This document shows positions 1 through 11,290 of a DNA stretch of 64,000 bases, one piece after another; the stretch's first letter is position 1, and every line of letters begins with the position of its first letter. The notes beneath the pieces were generated by a model, which was not told the DNA's origin, made no database searches, and was given only the letters and a program-made list of their open reading frames with translations. The position numbers and the translations under genes were made by a program. The stretch is from Geosiphon pyriformis (Eukaryota; Glomeromycota; Glomeromycetes; Archaeosporales; Geosiphonaceae), in the NCBI GenBank assembly GCA_016748015.1, contig JAAOMT010000304.1, positions 1 through 64,000 of the forward strand. Direction: 5' to 3'.

Positions 1-345
1 CAGCCCTAACCCTAACCCTAACCCTAACCCTAACCCTAACCCTAACCCTAACCCTAACCCTAACCCTAACCCTAACCCTAACCCTAACCCTAACCCTAAC
101 CCTAACCCTAACCCTAACCCTAACCCTAACCCTAACCCTAACCCTAACCCTAACCCTAACCCTAACCCTATCCCTAACCCTAACCCTATCCCTATCCCTA
201 TCCCTATCCCTATCCCTATCCCTATCCCTATCCCTATCCCTATCCCTATCCCTATCCCTATCCCTATCCCTAACCCTATCCCTATCCCTATCCCTATCCC
301 TATCCCTATCCCTATCCCTATCCCTATCCCTATCCCTATCCCTAT
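1..345. repeat. Telomere with variant repeat block
   Basis: Tandem hexamers run from the left edge. Positions 4 to about 165 are uniform CCCTAA (the C-rich strand of TTAGGG). From about 166 to 345 the unit is mostly CCCTAT, with only about three interspersed CCCTAA units. The orientation fits the left end of a chromosome. The A-to-T change is a transversion, so the variant block is not explained by the C-to-T decay seen in the rest of the window. The array stops at retroelement sequence at 346 with no subtelomeric gene between. Confidence 0.97.
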
Positions 346-1736
346 TCCTAACAACAAAGACAACTGAAACAGCTAATAACCGAATTTGCAGATATATTTG
401 CAAAAGACAACAATAATCTTAGAAAAACTGATATTGTCTAACATTAGATTTACACAGAAGATGCTCCACCAAAATAACAACAAACCTATTGAGTTTCACC
501 TGCTAGCCACCAATTCATTAGGGAAGAAATCCAGAAAATGCTCAATAACAGATTAATTCAACCATCAAGAAGTTTTTAGGTCTCATTAGTGGTTCTTGTT
601 AAAAGAAAAATAAAAAAATCAGATTCTGTGTAAATTATCATTAGCTTAATAACATGACAATTAAAGATGCCTACCTCCTTTTCAAAATTGATGACATGCT
701 AGATGCTTTAGGAAAAGCCAAGTTTTTTCTAACTTTAGACTTAAAAAGTAAATACTGGTAAGTCAAAATAGATTCAAAAGATTGACTCAAAACAGTATTT
801 ACTATTCAAAAAGAAAACTATAAATTCAATATTATGCTTTTTGGACTTTGCAATGTATTAGCAATATTCTAACAACTCATGAATATTGTATATGAAGAAC
901 TTTTATAACAATCAGTAGTTGTTTATTTGGATAACACTAATGTGTACTTATCAAGCTTCAAAGCTTATCTTATCTACTTGCAAGAAGTTTTTCAACAATT
1001 ATAGAAAGCAGAGTTGAATTTGAACATTAAAAAATGTCACTTTGGAAAAACAAGTTTAATCTTTCTTGAACATATTGTTAGTAAAGATGGAGTTAAACCA
1101 AATCCAAAAACAATCAGTGCAGTTAAAAACTTTCAAACTTCTAAAAATACTACAGAACTATAAAAATTTGTAGAATTAGCTTTTTACTATCAGAAATTTA
1201 TTAAAAGATTCTCAGAAATTGCCAAACCATTCAATTATCTTATCAACAAAAATGTGTTATACTAATGGACTAAAGAACAACAAAAAACCTTTGAACCTCT
1301 TAAAACAAAATTAACAACAGCCTCAGTTCTTGTTTATTCAAACTTTAACAAATGGTTTCAACTAGTCACTGATGCTTCACATACAACATTTGGTGCTATT
1401 CTATCACAATTGGATGAAAATGGCCAGAAGCAAGTTATTGTCTATGCCAGCAGAACACTCAAGCCAACAGAACTTAAATATGGCTCAACTGAATTAAAAG
1501 TTGCTGCAGTCATTTGGGTTCTTAAACATTTTTAATAATACTTAAAAAATGGAAAAGAATTTAATATTATAACTAACAATATTGGCCTTAAATGGCTCAA
1601 TAAAAAGAAAACTGAACAAAGTGCCAAACAGTCTCAATAAAATGACTTCCTAGCAGACTACAAATATATTGTACACCACAAACCAGGAAAACTACACACC
1701 AATGTTAATAGCCTCTCAAAAATGAGACAAAATTAA
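346..1736 (+). pseudogene. Reverse transcriptase and RNase H of element A (decayed)
   Basis: The three-frame reading gives the pre-RT segment found in element B, then RT, then RNase H. The RT active-site box at 924-935 reads YLDN rather than YLDD, the second Asp being changed by TGAC to TAAC. RNase H begins near 1363 with VTDASHTTFGAILSQ and is among the better-preserved stretches, with the STELK motif near 1490. The frame ends near 1736 before the integrase linker. Several in-frame stops and at least one frameshift make it non-coding. The family would synthesise cDNA in a virus-like particle; that is family knowledge. Confidence 0.85.
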
Positions 1737-1785
1737 CACCAACAACAATTCCACCATAACTTACCAATCTACTAACAAAATAACA

Positions 1786-3158
1786 AAACAACAATAGATC
1801 TCAGAGATTACAACAACCTTAAAAACTTTTTGAAAACTCTGACCATGTCAAAAAATTGGTTTCCAAGTGAAAAACATTGATTACAACACTAATCAAAACA
1901 ATATTTCATACACCACAACAAAATCTATTATAAAAATTACAGAAACTCAAACCAATTACTCAGATTAATACAAAAATATAAAAAAGAAATAATTCTATAC
2001 AACATGCACACAGATCCTTTTTCAGCATTCTTGGGAAAAGATGGAACAATTCAAAGAACTTTTGAACATTATTTTTGGCCTTATATGCAAAAAAACATTC
2101 AACAATATGTAGAATTTTGTGATAGTTGTCAAAAAAGAAAAGAAATTCATCTCACAGAATCCTTAAATCCAATCAAAGTTGGAATTGATTTAGTCGGACT
2201 ATTATCTATCACAACCCAAAAAAATTGTTATATTGCAGTTGCAGTAGATTATCTCATCAAATGGCCTGAAACTAAAGCTATTCAAAGAGCAGATGCAAAA
2301 TCAGTAGCAAATTTCATCTATGAAGACATTATTTGTAGACATAAATACCCAATTGAACTTTTATCTGATCAATGAACATATTTTGTAAACAACTTGATAC
2401 AAAAAATTTGTGAATGATTTAATATCAAAAGACCTCTATCATTATCTTATTACTCTCAAACAAATAAACTTGTAAAATGTTTTAACAGAACATTGTGTAA
2501 ATCTTTAGCCAAAGTCTTAACAGATTTTGAGCAAGAATAGAATATATTTATTCTATCAATGTTACTAGCATACAGAACACTAAAACAAGATACTACAAAA
2601 CACACATTATTTGATCTTACTTATAAAAAAACAGCAACATTACCAATTAATTTCACAGTAGAAACATATTTAGTACAACCAATCAATAAAAAAAATTTTC
2701 AAAAAACACTTCAGAGAAGAGTCTATACTCTTTTTAGTACACTAAAAGAAAAAAAATGGATAGCAACAGCTCATAATAAACACTTCTAAGCTCAACAAAA
2801 AGAAAGATATAACAACAAATTACCATTAGTTACCAACGAATTTAAAGTTGGAAATAAAGTTCTCTTACACAGAACTAAGACTGAAAAACAATAGAGTGGA
2901 AAATTTAAAAACAAATGGGATAAACCATTTTATATTTACGAAATTTTAGGCAATAGATCATATAAATTAAGACTTGATGACAAAGTACTAGCAAAAGTTG
3001 CATATGGAAATCATTTGAAACACTATTATTTCAGAAACAATTCTGAATTATTAATTTCACAAATTGGTACACATTTCTCTTTAATCAATTCTGAAAATAT
3101 TTTCCGAAATTTAAAACCAATAATTATTATAGAACAATAACCAAACTTGAATACTTAA
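1786..3158 (+). pseudogene. Integrase of element A (decayed)
   Basis: The open stretch 2004-2375 has the N-terminal zinc-binding module, with CDSCQK supplying the last two Cys, then the catalytic core: first Asp in GIDLVG and second Asp in LLSDQ. The third catalytic residue, normally Glu in LVERFN, reads Lys at 2475-2477. Relative to element B, 18 nt are missing just before GIDLVG, between two GTTGGA copies. The C-terminal part (2559-2789 and on) carries the usual basic region and ends at TAA 3156-3158, matching the end in element B. Stops occur at 2375, 2540 and 2789 among others. Confidence 0.85.
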
Positions 3159-3318
3159 TTCAACATAATTTTTACAATAATCTTTTTAATAACACACAAA
3201 AACAGAAAACAAAAATAATAAATAATTACAAGAAACACTCAAACCCAAAAACAAATAAAAACCTTATACCCAAAAAAATTAATTTTCTTTATTTTTTTTT
3301 TAGTTAGTCATTTTTATC

Positions 3319-4055
3319 ATGATTATTCTCCAAAATATTCAACAAATATTCCAAAAATTAATATAAGCCTTAAAAACACTTCTTGACTTATCCATAACAA
3401 TTAATAAAAGTCAAATTAATTACATTCAGAAAGAAATCACAACACCAGTAGTAAATAATTCTCAGAATTATTATTCTTATTAAAAAAAACAAGAGGTCAC
3501 TCTGAAAATCAATTACCAGAATTTTTAAAGCAAACATTAAAAGAAAATTTTTTATTTGCCCCTATTGACATTTCACCAAATATTACAATCCAACAAAAAC
3601 TTCTACTATTTCTTAATAAACAAAACAATGAACATACTCTTATCTATAAATATTTTCATATTAGAAAAACACTTTATGAATGAAAACTAGAACTTAAAAC
3701 AACAAATATTACTTCTAAAGCTATATAAAACCAAATCCACAATGAATTCAAGACAGCAGCTGGATCAACAAATACTCACTACAAACTTAGAGCAGCATTT
3801 AGACTCTATAATTTATTCAACATTTGTGAAAATATCTTACAAAATCTAATACTTCATTCAATAAAGATTCAATACATTAGAAAACTCACAGAACTGAAAT
3901 TTCAACAATTTTTAGACCAGATTACTTTAATTATCTTGAACCACTATCTTAATATTACAAATAGTGTTTGGACTTTGACAGAGCTCAGTTTTAAGGAGGA
4001 GATTATGTTACCAGTAGAATTTTTGCTATTAATTAGCATAAAATTACCATTATAA
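3319..4055 (+). pseudogene. ORF3 in the env position of element A (unknown function)
   Basis: A third coding region lies between integrase and the 3' LTR. It is conserved with element B (43921-44621) in sequence and position. Recognisable blocks are LPEFLKQTLKENFLFAP near 3510 and FQQFLDQITLIILNHYL near 3905. The frame runs across the polypurine tract into the LTR and stops at 4053-4055. A pyrimidine-rich run followed by AG lies directly upstream of the first ATG (3319), which could be a 3' splice site. There is no signal peptide or membrane segment, so it does not look like an envelope glycoprotein. Function is unknown. Confidence 0.55.
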
Positions 4056-4964
4056 TTCCTAATATTAATTAGCATATATTATTATTATTTCGATTATTAT
4101 TTATTATTTAATCAAATTATCAAATATTATTACTTAATCAATAATCCAATTTGTACTATAGAAATTAAGATGATCAAATTACACAATACTCTGAACCATT
4201 CAATATAGTCAAAATTTGCCGAAATTAATAAAAATTGGCCGAAATAATCAATAGTTCAGTAAAATAACTTGTAGTTTGCCGAAATGTATTTTTAGTTCAC
4301 CAAAATTGTAGCAAAGAAAAAAGCACAAGTTCAAAAACTAGTATTATAACAAATTGTATAAAAAAAGAGCTTTTTTCTTCAAGAAAATATATTTTCATAT
4401 AGTATTTTACTTTAGATATCTTAATTAGAACAAATCATCTTTTACATATCTTAAATAAAAATTAAATATTTGAAAACCAAATCCTTTGATTATTACACTT
4501 GAAATTCTCTCAACAGAAACTAACATTTTGAAATTGATTAGTTACCAATTTCAGTAATTTGTTAGTGACTTCAAGCCTAAATAGAAAACAATTCTCTTAA
4601 CAAAATCTTATTTCTTTTATATTTCTTTTATTTTTTATTTTTTTATTATTATAATCATTAGAGTAGTCTATAGACAAAATTCCTATAGAAAAGTTGACTT
4701 TTACAGCAAAATAACTACACATTTTAGTGAGCTTCCAGACAAGCAATTTCTGGAAAAAAGTTGATGTTTACTACAATATAATTACATAAAGTAATTGGCA
4801 AAAAATTGGTTATTCTACTTATAAACCCAGCAATTCAAATTATAGGAAATAATTTGAAGATAAATTCAGTTATTGGAGGTTCAACTGCTTCCAAAAAACG
4901 TGAAATTAGCAACAGACAAACAGTAACAACATTCAAAAAAAGAGATCAAAAATCTCCAGTAACA
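4006..4964 (+). repeat. 3' LTR of element A (959 bp)
   Basis: It begins TGTTACCAGTAG and ends CCAGTAACA, so it has TG...CA termini. It is preceded by the purine tract AAGGAGGAGA. It is homologous to the two LTRs of element B, and the intact CA end helps define the family's terminus, because both B LTRs have TAATA there. A TATA-like box (TATAAAAA) lies near 4357. Confidence 0.93.
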
Positions 4965-6050
4965 TTATTAATGTATTCAGATATTATCTAATACATTCAA
5001 AATTGTGATACTTGTTAGAAAAAAGAAGGAACAAAATCCAGTAAACCACTAAAACCAATTAAAATGGGATAATTATTTGATCAAATTGGAATTGACTTAG
5101 TCAGACCATTAACAATAACCAGTAAAGACAATTATTATATAACAATAGCCATGAATTATTTCACAAAATAGCCAGAAGTAAAAGCAATTCAAAGAGCAGA
5201 TACAGAATCTATAGCTAAATTTGTCCACCAAAATTTGATCTGTTAACACAAATGTCTGAAAAAATTATTATTAGATCAAGGAACCTATTTTGTAAACAAA
5301 ACATTAGCAGAATTAAATCAAAGATTTAGAATTAAAAGACTATTATTATTATCATATTATCTACAAACAAATAGCTTAGTTAAAAGATTCAACAAAATAT
5401 TGTGTAAAGCAATAACTAAGATTAACCAAAAAACTCAGAATGAATGGAATTTGTTTATATCATCAGTACTATTTGCTTATCAAACAATAAAGCAAGATAC
5501 TACACAAGCAATATTATTTAAACTTGTTTATAGTAAAACAGCAATATTATTAGTTAAGATAGACATCAACACATATATAATAGAACTAATAACAGAGGCC
5601 AATTTACAAAAAACATTACTGAAAAAAAGATACAAACTAATAAAAACTTTAAAAAACAAAAGATAAAAAGCAGTTGATAACATTCAAAAGTGATAAAAAA
5701 AACAAAAAAATTGACATAATAACCAATTACCAAATAAACCAGTTGAATTCAGAACTGGAGACAAAGTACTATTATATTATACTAAAGTAGAAAAACAATA
5801 GAATAGAAAATTTGATTTCAAATGAAATGGACTATTTCATATTGAAGAAATTCTAGAAAATAGAGCTTACAAACTAAGATAGAACAACAAAATTTTAGCT
5901 AAAGCAGTATATAAAGATGACTGAAATCATATTACAATATAGTATTATCATTTATTAGTAATATTCCACAACTAAAAGCATAACAAATACTAGTCCAACC
6001 AGATAAAATTTTATGAGATCTAGAACCAATTATAATTATTGACACAAATA
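4965..6050 (+). pseudogene. Integrase of element H1 (decayed, 5' truncated)
   Basis: The reading frame opens right after the A insertion with LLMYSDII, then the CDTC pair of the zinc-binding module. The core has GIDLV (first Asp), LLLDQGTYFVNKTL (second Asp) and NSLVKRFNK. In the last motif the catalytic Glu reads Lys (5382-5384). The open stretch 5400-5666 (CKAITKINQKTQNEWNLF) continues the C-terminal half. Stops are at Gln and Trp positions. It matches the integrase of element J closely in order and spacing. Confidence 0.87.
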
Positions 6051-6096
6051 TGTCAAAGTGATTAACCAAAATAATATAAAAAAACACAATATATAT

Positions 6097-6882
6097 TGTT
6101 ACAGATAATTATTTGGGGTCTTAAATTAAATAACAAATTTATAACTTGGTACTTAATAGCTAATATTGTTAATAATTTTTGAAGGTTTTCTTGGTCTAAA
6201 AGTTTTGGTTGAGTTTTTTGTATAATAAACAGAAATTCAAGTATTGTTTAATTCTTTGCTTTCTGGAATTGTAATTCTGTTAATTTTTTTCTTGGCATGA
6301 TGGCCAGCAATTTTCTAATAAGCTATTTTCAATTTCGAGTGTTTACTCTTATTCTTGGGTTTTTTATCAGTGCTATATCCTGATGTTAGTACCCCATGTG
6401 TTAATCTTTTTAATAAATTAGTAAATTAACAATAAAACTAAAATAAAATAAAATAAAAAAAATAATGAAAAAAGAAATAAAGAGATAAGTCAAGACAAAA
6501 AAAGTTAGTATTCCATTAATAACCATGATCAAGAGCTATTGTTTCAGTGTAATTAAGTATTAGATACTATTAATATAAAGTGTTGATAGTAGAGAAAGTG
6601 ATTTAGACAGTGAATAATTATTTTATTAATATTGATAATTCTAACTAAGATGTCTTAATGAGATAATCTTGGTATCAATTCTGTCTCTTCTGTTTTTAAC
6701 ACTCTTACTATATATACATAATTTGAGTTCTATGAGATTGCTTACATTTCTGAGTGATGTGCTATAACTTCTTAAGCAATGTTCATATTGCTAAGCAATG
6801 TGCTTATGTGTTAGCTCTTATTCTCCTATTGGTCTATCTGTTTTTTCTACTATTTTCTTGTATGTTTTTTCTATGAGTAACA
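6097..6882 (-). repeat. 3' LTR of element C (786 bp)
   Basis: On the plus strand it starts TGTTACAGATAATTATTTGG and ends GAGTAACA, giving TG...CA termini in either orientation. The TATA-like box TATGTATATATAG reads on the minus strand at about 6708-6720. Upstream of it in sense is the AGCAATGTG-type U3 also seen in H1 and D. It pairs with 14969-15768. Confidence 0.93.
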
Positions 6883-7590
6883 TTATGTTTTTTTTTTAAT
6901 ATTGAGCTCTATTAAAATTTTTATTTTGAATTAGGTTTATGACTTTTCTCTCTAATATCATTTGTTTAATTCTGTTTCTTATATCTTTAATTTGCGAATT
7001 GTTTATTCTTCTTCACTAGTTAATAGTTATTGTTTCCATGTCAGGATGTAGCAATGTTTCTGGATAGTTTTAAAATATTGTATGTAGTTAATAAATTGTT
7101 CTAATATGTAGTATTAGATTTGTTTTTTTTCAATAATGTCTTCAATATTCTATATTATCTCTTAATTGAATATTTTTTTGGTTTTATCAAGATATAACTT
7201 CCAAATATCCAACTTTTGTCCCAACTAATAGTAACAGTATAGTATTAGAAGTTGTTCTATCTACTGTTTCCAATTTTTTTTTAAAAGTTCTGTTAGAACC
7301 ATAATGGGTTTTTTTTCAAATGTGTTCTTCACTTTTTTTTCTATTTTCTCTGACCAGTTTTCTGGTTGGTTCTGTGGTCTCTAATATGGTGTACTTTTTT
7401 CTTTTTGTTTGGTGTTTCAATAACAAATTATTTGGTGATTGATGGTAATTTTTATGTCTAATTGTTGTTGATTTAAGCCCTAAAATAATTGTTAAACTAA
7501 GATGTGGATATAGTCTGATATTTTCATTTTCTTTGTTTTTTTTGTCATATATATTGTGTCTTTATATACTCTTTTAGTTAATTAATTTGA
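6883..7590 (-). pseudogene. Env-position region of element C (unknown)
   Basis: About 700 bp lie between the integrase end and the 3' LTR. It is homologous to the regions at 26461-27183 (E), 57589-58320 (J) and 15769-16440 (H1). On the minus strand it reads as a Lys/Gln/Asn-rich, probably helical protein with many stops, ending at the conserved GAGCTC-AATATTAAA segment just before the polypurine tract. No known domain was recognised. Its conservation across copies suggests it was once coding. Confidence 0.45.
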
Positions 7591-8830
7591 TGCATTTAAA
7601 TCAATTGGTTTAATATCTTGTGGGATTTTATCTGGTTGAATTAGTATTCATTGTATTTCTAGTTGTGAAATATTATTGGTAGATAATGGTACTATATTGT
7701 AATATAGTTTCAGTCGATTTCCATGTATTGCTTTAGCTAAAATTTTGTTGTCTCATCTTAGTTTGTAAGCTTCATTTCCTAGAATTTTTTTAATGTGAAA
7801 TAATCCATCCTATTTGGGATCAAATTTTCCACTCCATTGTTTTTCTGCTCTGATATAATATAAGAGTACTTTGTCTCCAATTCTGAATTCAACTGGTTTA
7901 TCTGGTAATTAGTTATTATATTGTTTTTTTTGTTTTTCTTGTGATCTTTAAATATTATCAGCTGCTTTTTTTTATTTGTTTTCTAAAGTTTCTATTAAGT
8001 TATATGTTTTTCTTAACAATATGTCTTGAAAATTGTCTTCTGTTATTGATTCTATTGGATATGTGTTGACTTTTATCTCAACTGATAATATTGCTGTTCT
8101 ACCATATACTAATTCAAATAGTATTACTTATATAGTATCTTGCTTCATTGTTTGATAAGCAAATAGTATTGATGATATAAACAAATCCCATTTGTCTTGA
8201 TTTTTTTGGCTGATTTTAGCAATTGCTTTACACAATGTTCTGTTGAATTTTTCAATTAAATCATTTGTTTATGAATAATATGGTAATAATGATGGTCTCT
8301 TAATTCTAAATTTTTGGCTTAATTCTGTTAATATTCTGTTTACAAAGTGAGTTTTTTGATCTGATAATAATTTTTTTGGGCATCTATGTTGACAAATCAA
8401 ATCTTGATGAACAAATTTGGCCATAAATTCTGTATCTGCTCTTTGAATTGCTTTTGCTTCTGGCTATTTTGTGAAATAGTCTATAGCTACTATTATATAA
8501 CAATTGCCTCTGTTGGTTATTGTTAATGATCTGACTAAGTTAATTCTAATTCTATCAAATAGTTATTCTACTTTGATTGGTCTTAATGGTTTATTGGGTC
8601 TTGCTTCTCTTTTTTTCTGATAAGTATCACAATTTTGAATATATTGAATAATATCTGGATACATTAATAGCCAATAATATTTTTTTTTGGTTCTTTCTAT
8701 GATTGCTTCTTTATAAAAATGTCTTGCTGTTAGATCTGAATACATGTTATATAGTATTGTTTCTTTTTCCAGTTCTGTAATTACTCTGAGTGGTTGATCT
8801 AAATTCTTTCTATTTTTTTAATATAATATA
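7590..8830 (-). pseudogene. Integrase of element C (decayed)
   Basis: The minus-strand open stretch 8563-8745 holds the N-terminal zinc-binding module (ARHFYKEAIIERTKKKYYW, then CDTYQKK with the second Cys changed to Tyr). The core follows toward lower coordinates. The first Asp motif reads RINLVR (Asp to Asn), the second reads LLSDQK, and the Glu is retained in NDLIEKFNRTLC near 8250. The C-terminal half is recognisable down to about 7600. It has the usual DD35E layout with multiple stops. Confidence 0.85.
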
Positions 8831-8939
8831 TTTTGATTGTTGTTTTATGTGTTTTGTTTCTTTTGAGATAATTTCCTTAAACTATTAAATATTAATATAG
8901 TGCTGGAGTTGTTAATATTTTTGTGTATTTATCTTTTGT

Positions 8940-10400
8940 TATATTTTTGAGTTGAAATGTTCTTAGATTTGTCTCATTTACAACAAACTATCAATATTTC
9001 TGTTTTTTTTTTTTTTTTATAATATACAGTATATTTGAATAATAAAAGTTCTATTTTCTATCTGGTATGGTGATTATCTCCAAATTTTTGCTTTTGGATT
9101 GATATTAATCTTTTGTGATCAGTGTATATTTCAAATTTCTGGCTTAGATATTTTTTTTTTTATGACTGCTTAATAGATAGCTAAATATTCTAATGCTAGT
9201 GTTCTATAATAATTTTCTGCTGAACTTAAACTTTGGCTAGAATATGCTACTGGATGTTCTTGTCCATTCAATCTTCTTTGAAACAGTATGGCTCTCAATG
9301 CTTGACCAGATGCATCAATAGTAATAATAAATAGCTTGTTGTGATTTGGATAGATTAGTACTGATGCTTAAATAAGCTTTCTTCTTAGTATATTAAAAGC
9401 TTCTTATTGAGCTTTAATTTATTCATATTTCATATTTTTGGCTTGAAGTTGGTGAAATAATTGAGCCAATTTGGAGAAGTTCTGGATAAAATAGTAATAG
9501 TATTCAGCAAAATTCAAGAATACTCTTAATTTTATAAGATTTGTTGGTACTGAGAAGTTTTTAACAATCTTAATCTTGTTTAAATCCATCTTAATTCTAT
9601 TTTTACTTATGATATATCCTAAAAATTTCAGGTCTGTCTTGCCAAAGAAGCATTTGTTTGCATTTAGTTTCAGTTCAGCTTTTTTTAATCTCTTAAACAT
9701 CTGTTATAGATAATGAAAATGATCATTGAATGTTTTTAAGAATACATTTGTGTTATCCAAGTATACAATTACTGATTTCCATAGTAATCTAGGGTAAACA
9801 ATTTCAATAAATTATTGGAAAGTGGCTGGTATATTGGTTAAACCAAATAACATAACTTTAAATTCGAAATTCTCTTTTCTTATGATGAATGTAGTTTTTT
9901 TTTTGTCTTTCAGTTTCATGGTTATTTGCCAGTAATCACTATTTAAATCCAAAGTGGAAAACCATTTTTTTCCTCCAAAAGCATTAAATAATTCCTGAAT
10001 TTGTAAAGTTAGATAACTGTCTTTATAAATAACACTGTTGAGCTTTTTATAATCCACACAAAAGCAGATTTTTTCATTCTTTTTGCAAACTAGTACTACT
10101 GGTAATGACTATGAACTTATTGATAGTTGAATTAACCTATTGTCTAACATCTGGTTGATTTTCTGTTAGATGATTTCATGGCTTGCTAATAGTACTCTGT
10201 ATGCTCTTTGTTTAATTGGCATTGCATCTCCAGTCTTGATCTGATGTTAAATGATATCAGTTTTGCCAAATTCATTTTTACTGGCAAAAATATTAGTAAA
10301 ATTGTTAAGCAACATCTTGAGCTGCATTCATTGAAGTGGGTTTAGATTTTTTAAGTCCATTTGTTTTAAATATTTTGGTTGGAGTAAATAGCATTTCTCT
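8940..10400 (-). pseudogene. Reverse transcriptase and RNase H of element C (decayed)
   Basis: Minus-strand open stretches at 9812-10057 and 9419-9700 cover the RT palm (MDYKKLNSVIYKDSYL near the start, WFSTLDLNSDYWQITM, FGLTNIPATFQ) and the connection region (FLGYIISKNRIKMDL). The active-site box between them at 9752-9763 reads YLDN instead of YLDD. RNase H follows at about 8940-9400. Stops at Gln/Trp codons and frameshifts separate the stretches. Confidence 0.88.
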
Positions 10401-10639
10401 TATTCATATATAGTTTGTGATATGATATTTACATATCTGTATAGTTGTGGAAAATTTGAGATAGTGCTTAGTGGTTAGTCTTCGACTTTAGTGCTCAAAT
10501 ATCCAATGGTAATTTTTTTTGGTATTTTAATAAGGTCTCCAATTGTATTGTGAATGAAAATTTTGATGTGTTTGTAACTTTTAGCTGGTATTTAGAGATT
10601 AGTAATAGCAATCTTTTCTGATTTACAAATAGTGATTTC

Positions 10640-11290
10640 TACTTCAAAAATTTGAGGTTGATTTCTTACTTTTCCTCTGCCATATTAATTGATATATTTA
10701 TTCTATTCATAAATTCAAATCCATTTATCCCTCTTTTTGTCATCCCTAATTCTTTCTTTTTTTTTACTGATACTAACTAAGCTATTTTAACCAGAGACAG
10801 AAATATTGCCTGTACTATCTTTTCATTTGGTTCAATAAATTTTTTTTTTTCTGAGTCATTTTGTAGTATTGCAATGATATTTTTTACATATTCTGTGTCA
10901 ATTATTCTTCCTCTTATATTAATCTCTTTTTTTGCTAAACTACTCTTAGATGCTAGTTGGACTATTGTTGTTGCTAGAATTTTTAGTACTACTTTCAGAT
11001 CAATACAGGTGTGTAAATTTGATGGCATTTTTTTTTGAATATCTCAAATCAAATCTTCTATTGGTATTATATATGCATTCTGACATAATATCTTCATCAT
11101 TATCACTGAACCATTTGAGTTCTTGTTTTTTTGAAAGGTCAAAGAGTGTAATATATTGTTCTGTATTTGAATTGGAGTTTGAATCTTTGTTGTTATTATT
11201 GCCATTTTGAATAGAGCTGAAACTATTATTATTATTGTTATTATTAGAGTTTAAATTAGGATTGAACTTCAATTCCAATTTTGTTGTGCA
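10640..11290 (-). pseudogene. dUTPase-like domain of element C (decayed)
   Basis: Two overlapping minus-strand frames, 11000-11278 and 10777-11028, give the trimeric dUTPase motifs in order: motif 1 RRFDLRY, motif 2 ASKSSLA, motif 3 RIIDTEYVKNI (Asp and Tyr kept), motif 4 KIVQAIF, and near 10690 motif 5 INGFEFMNR. A frameshift lies between motifs 1 and 2. An Asn-rich linker precedes motif 1. In the trimeric family motif 3 supplies the catalytic Asp and the base-stacking Tyr, and motif 5 closes over the nucleotide. The position, between protease and RT, matches B, E and H. Confidence 0.75.

Larger units (their letters stand above)
346..4964 (+). mobile_element. Element A: 5'-truncated Ty3/gypsy retrotransposon (family F1)
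   Basis: This copy aligns by eye, base by base, with element B from about 40922 onward (RT, RNase H, integrase, ORF3 and 3' LTR). The 5' LTR, gag, protease and dUTPase regions are absent because the telomere replaces them. The 3' LTR ends in CA at 4964 and the flank continues in the integrase frame of element H1, so A was inserted into H1. In-frame stops are mostly TAA or TAG at Gln positions. It cannot be autonomous. Confidence 0.92.

Noticed and set aside
1-345. CRISPR array or microsatellite
   Set aside because: Hexamer CCCTAA at a sequence end is a eukaryotic telomere; there are no spacers.
3319-4055. Envelope gene making A and B retroviruses
   Set aside because: No signal peptide, transmembrane segment or cleavage site is visible, so an envelope role is unsupported.
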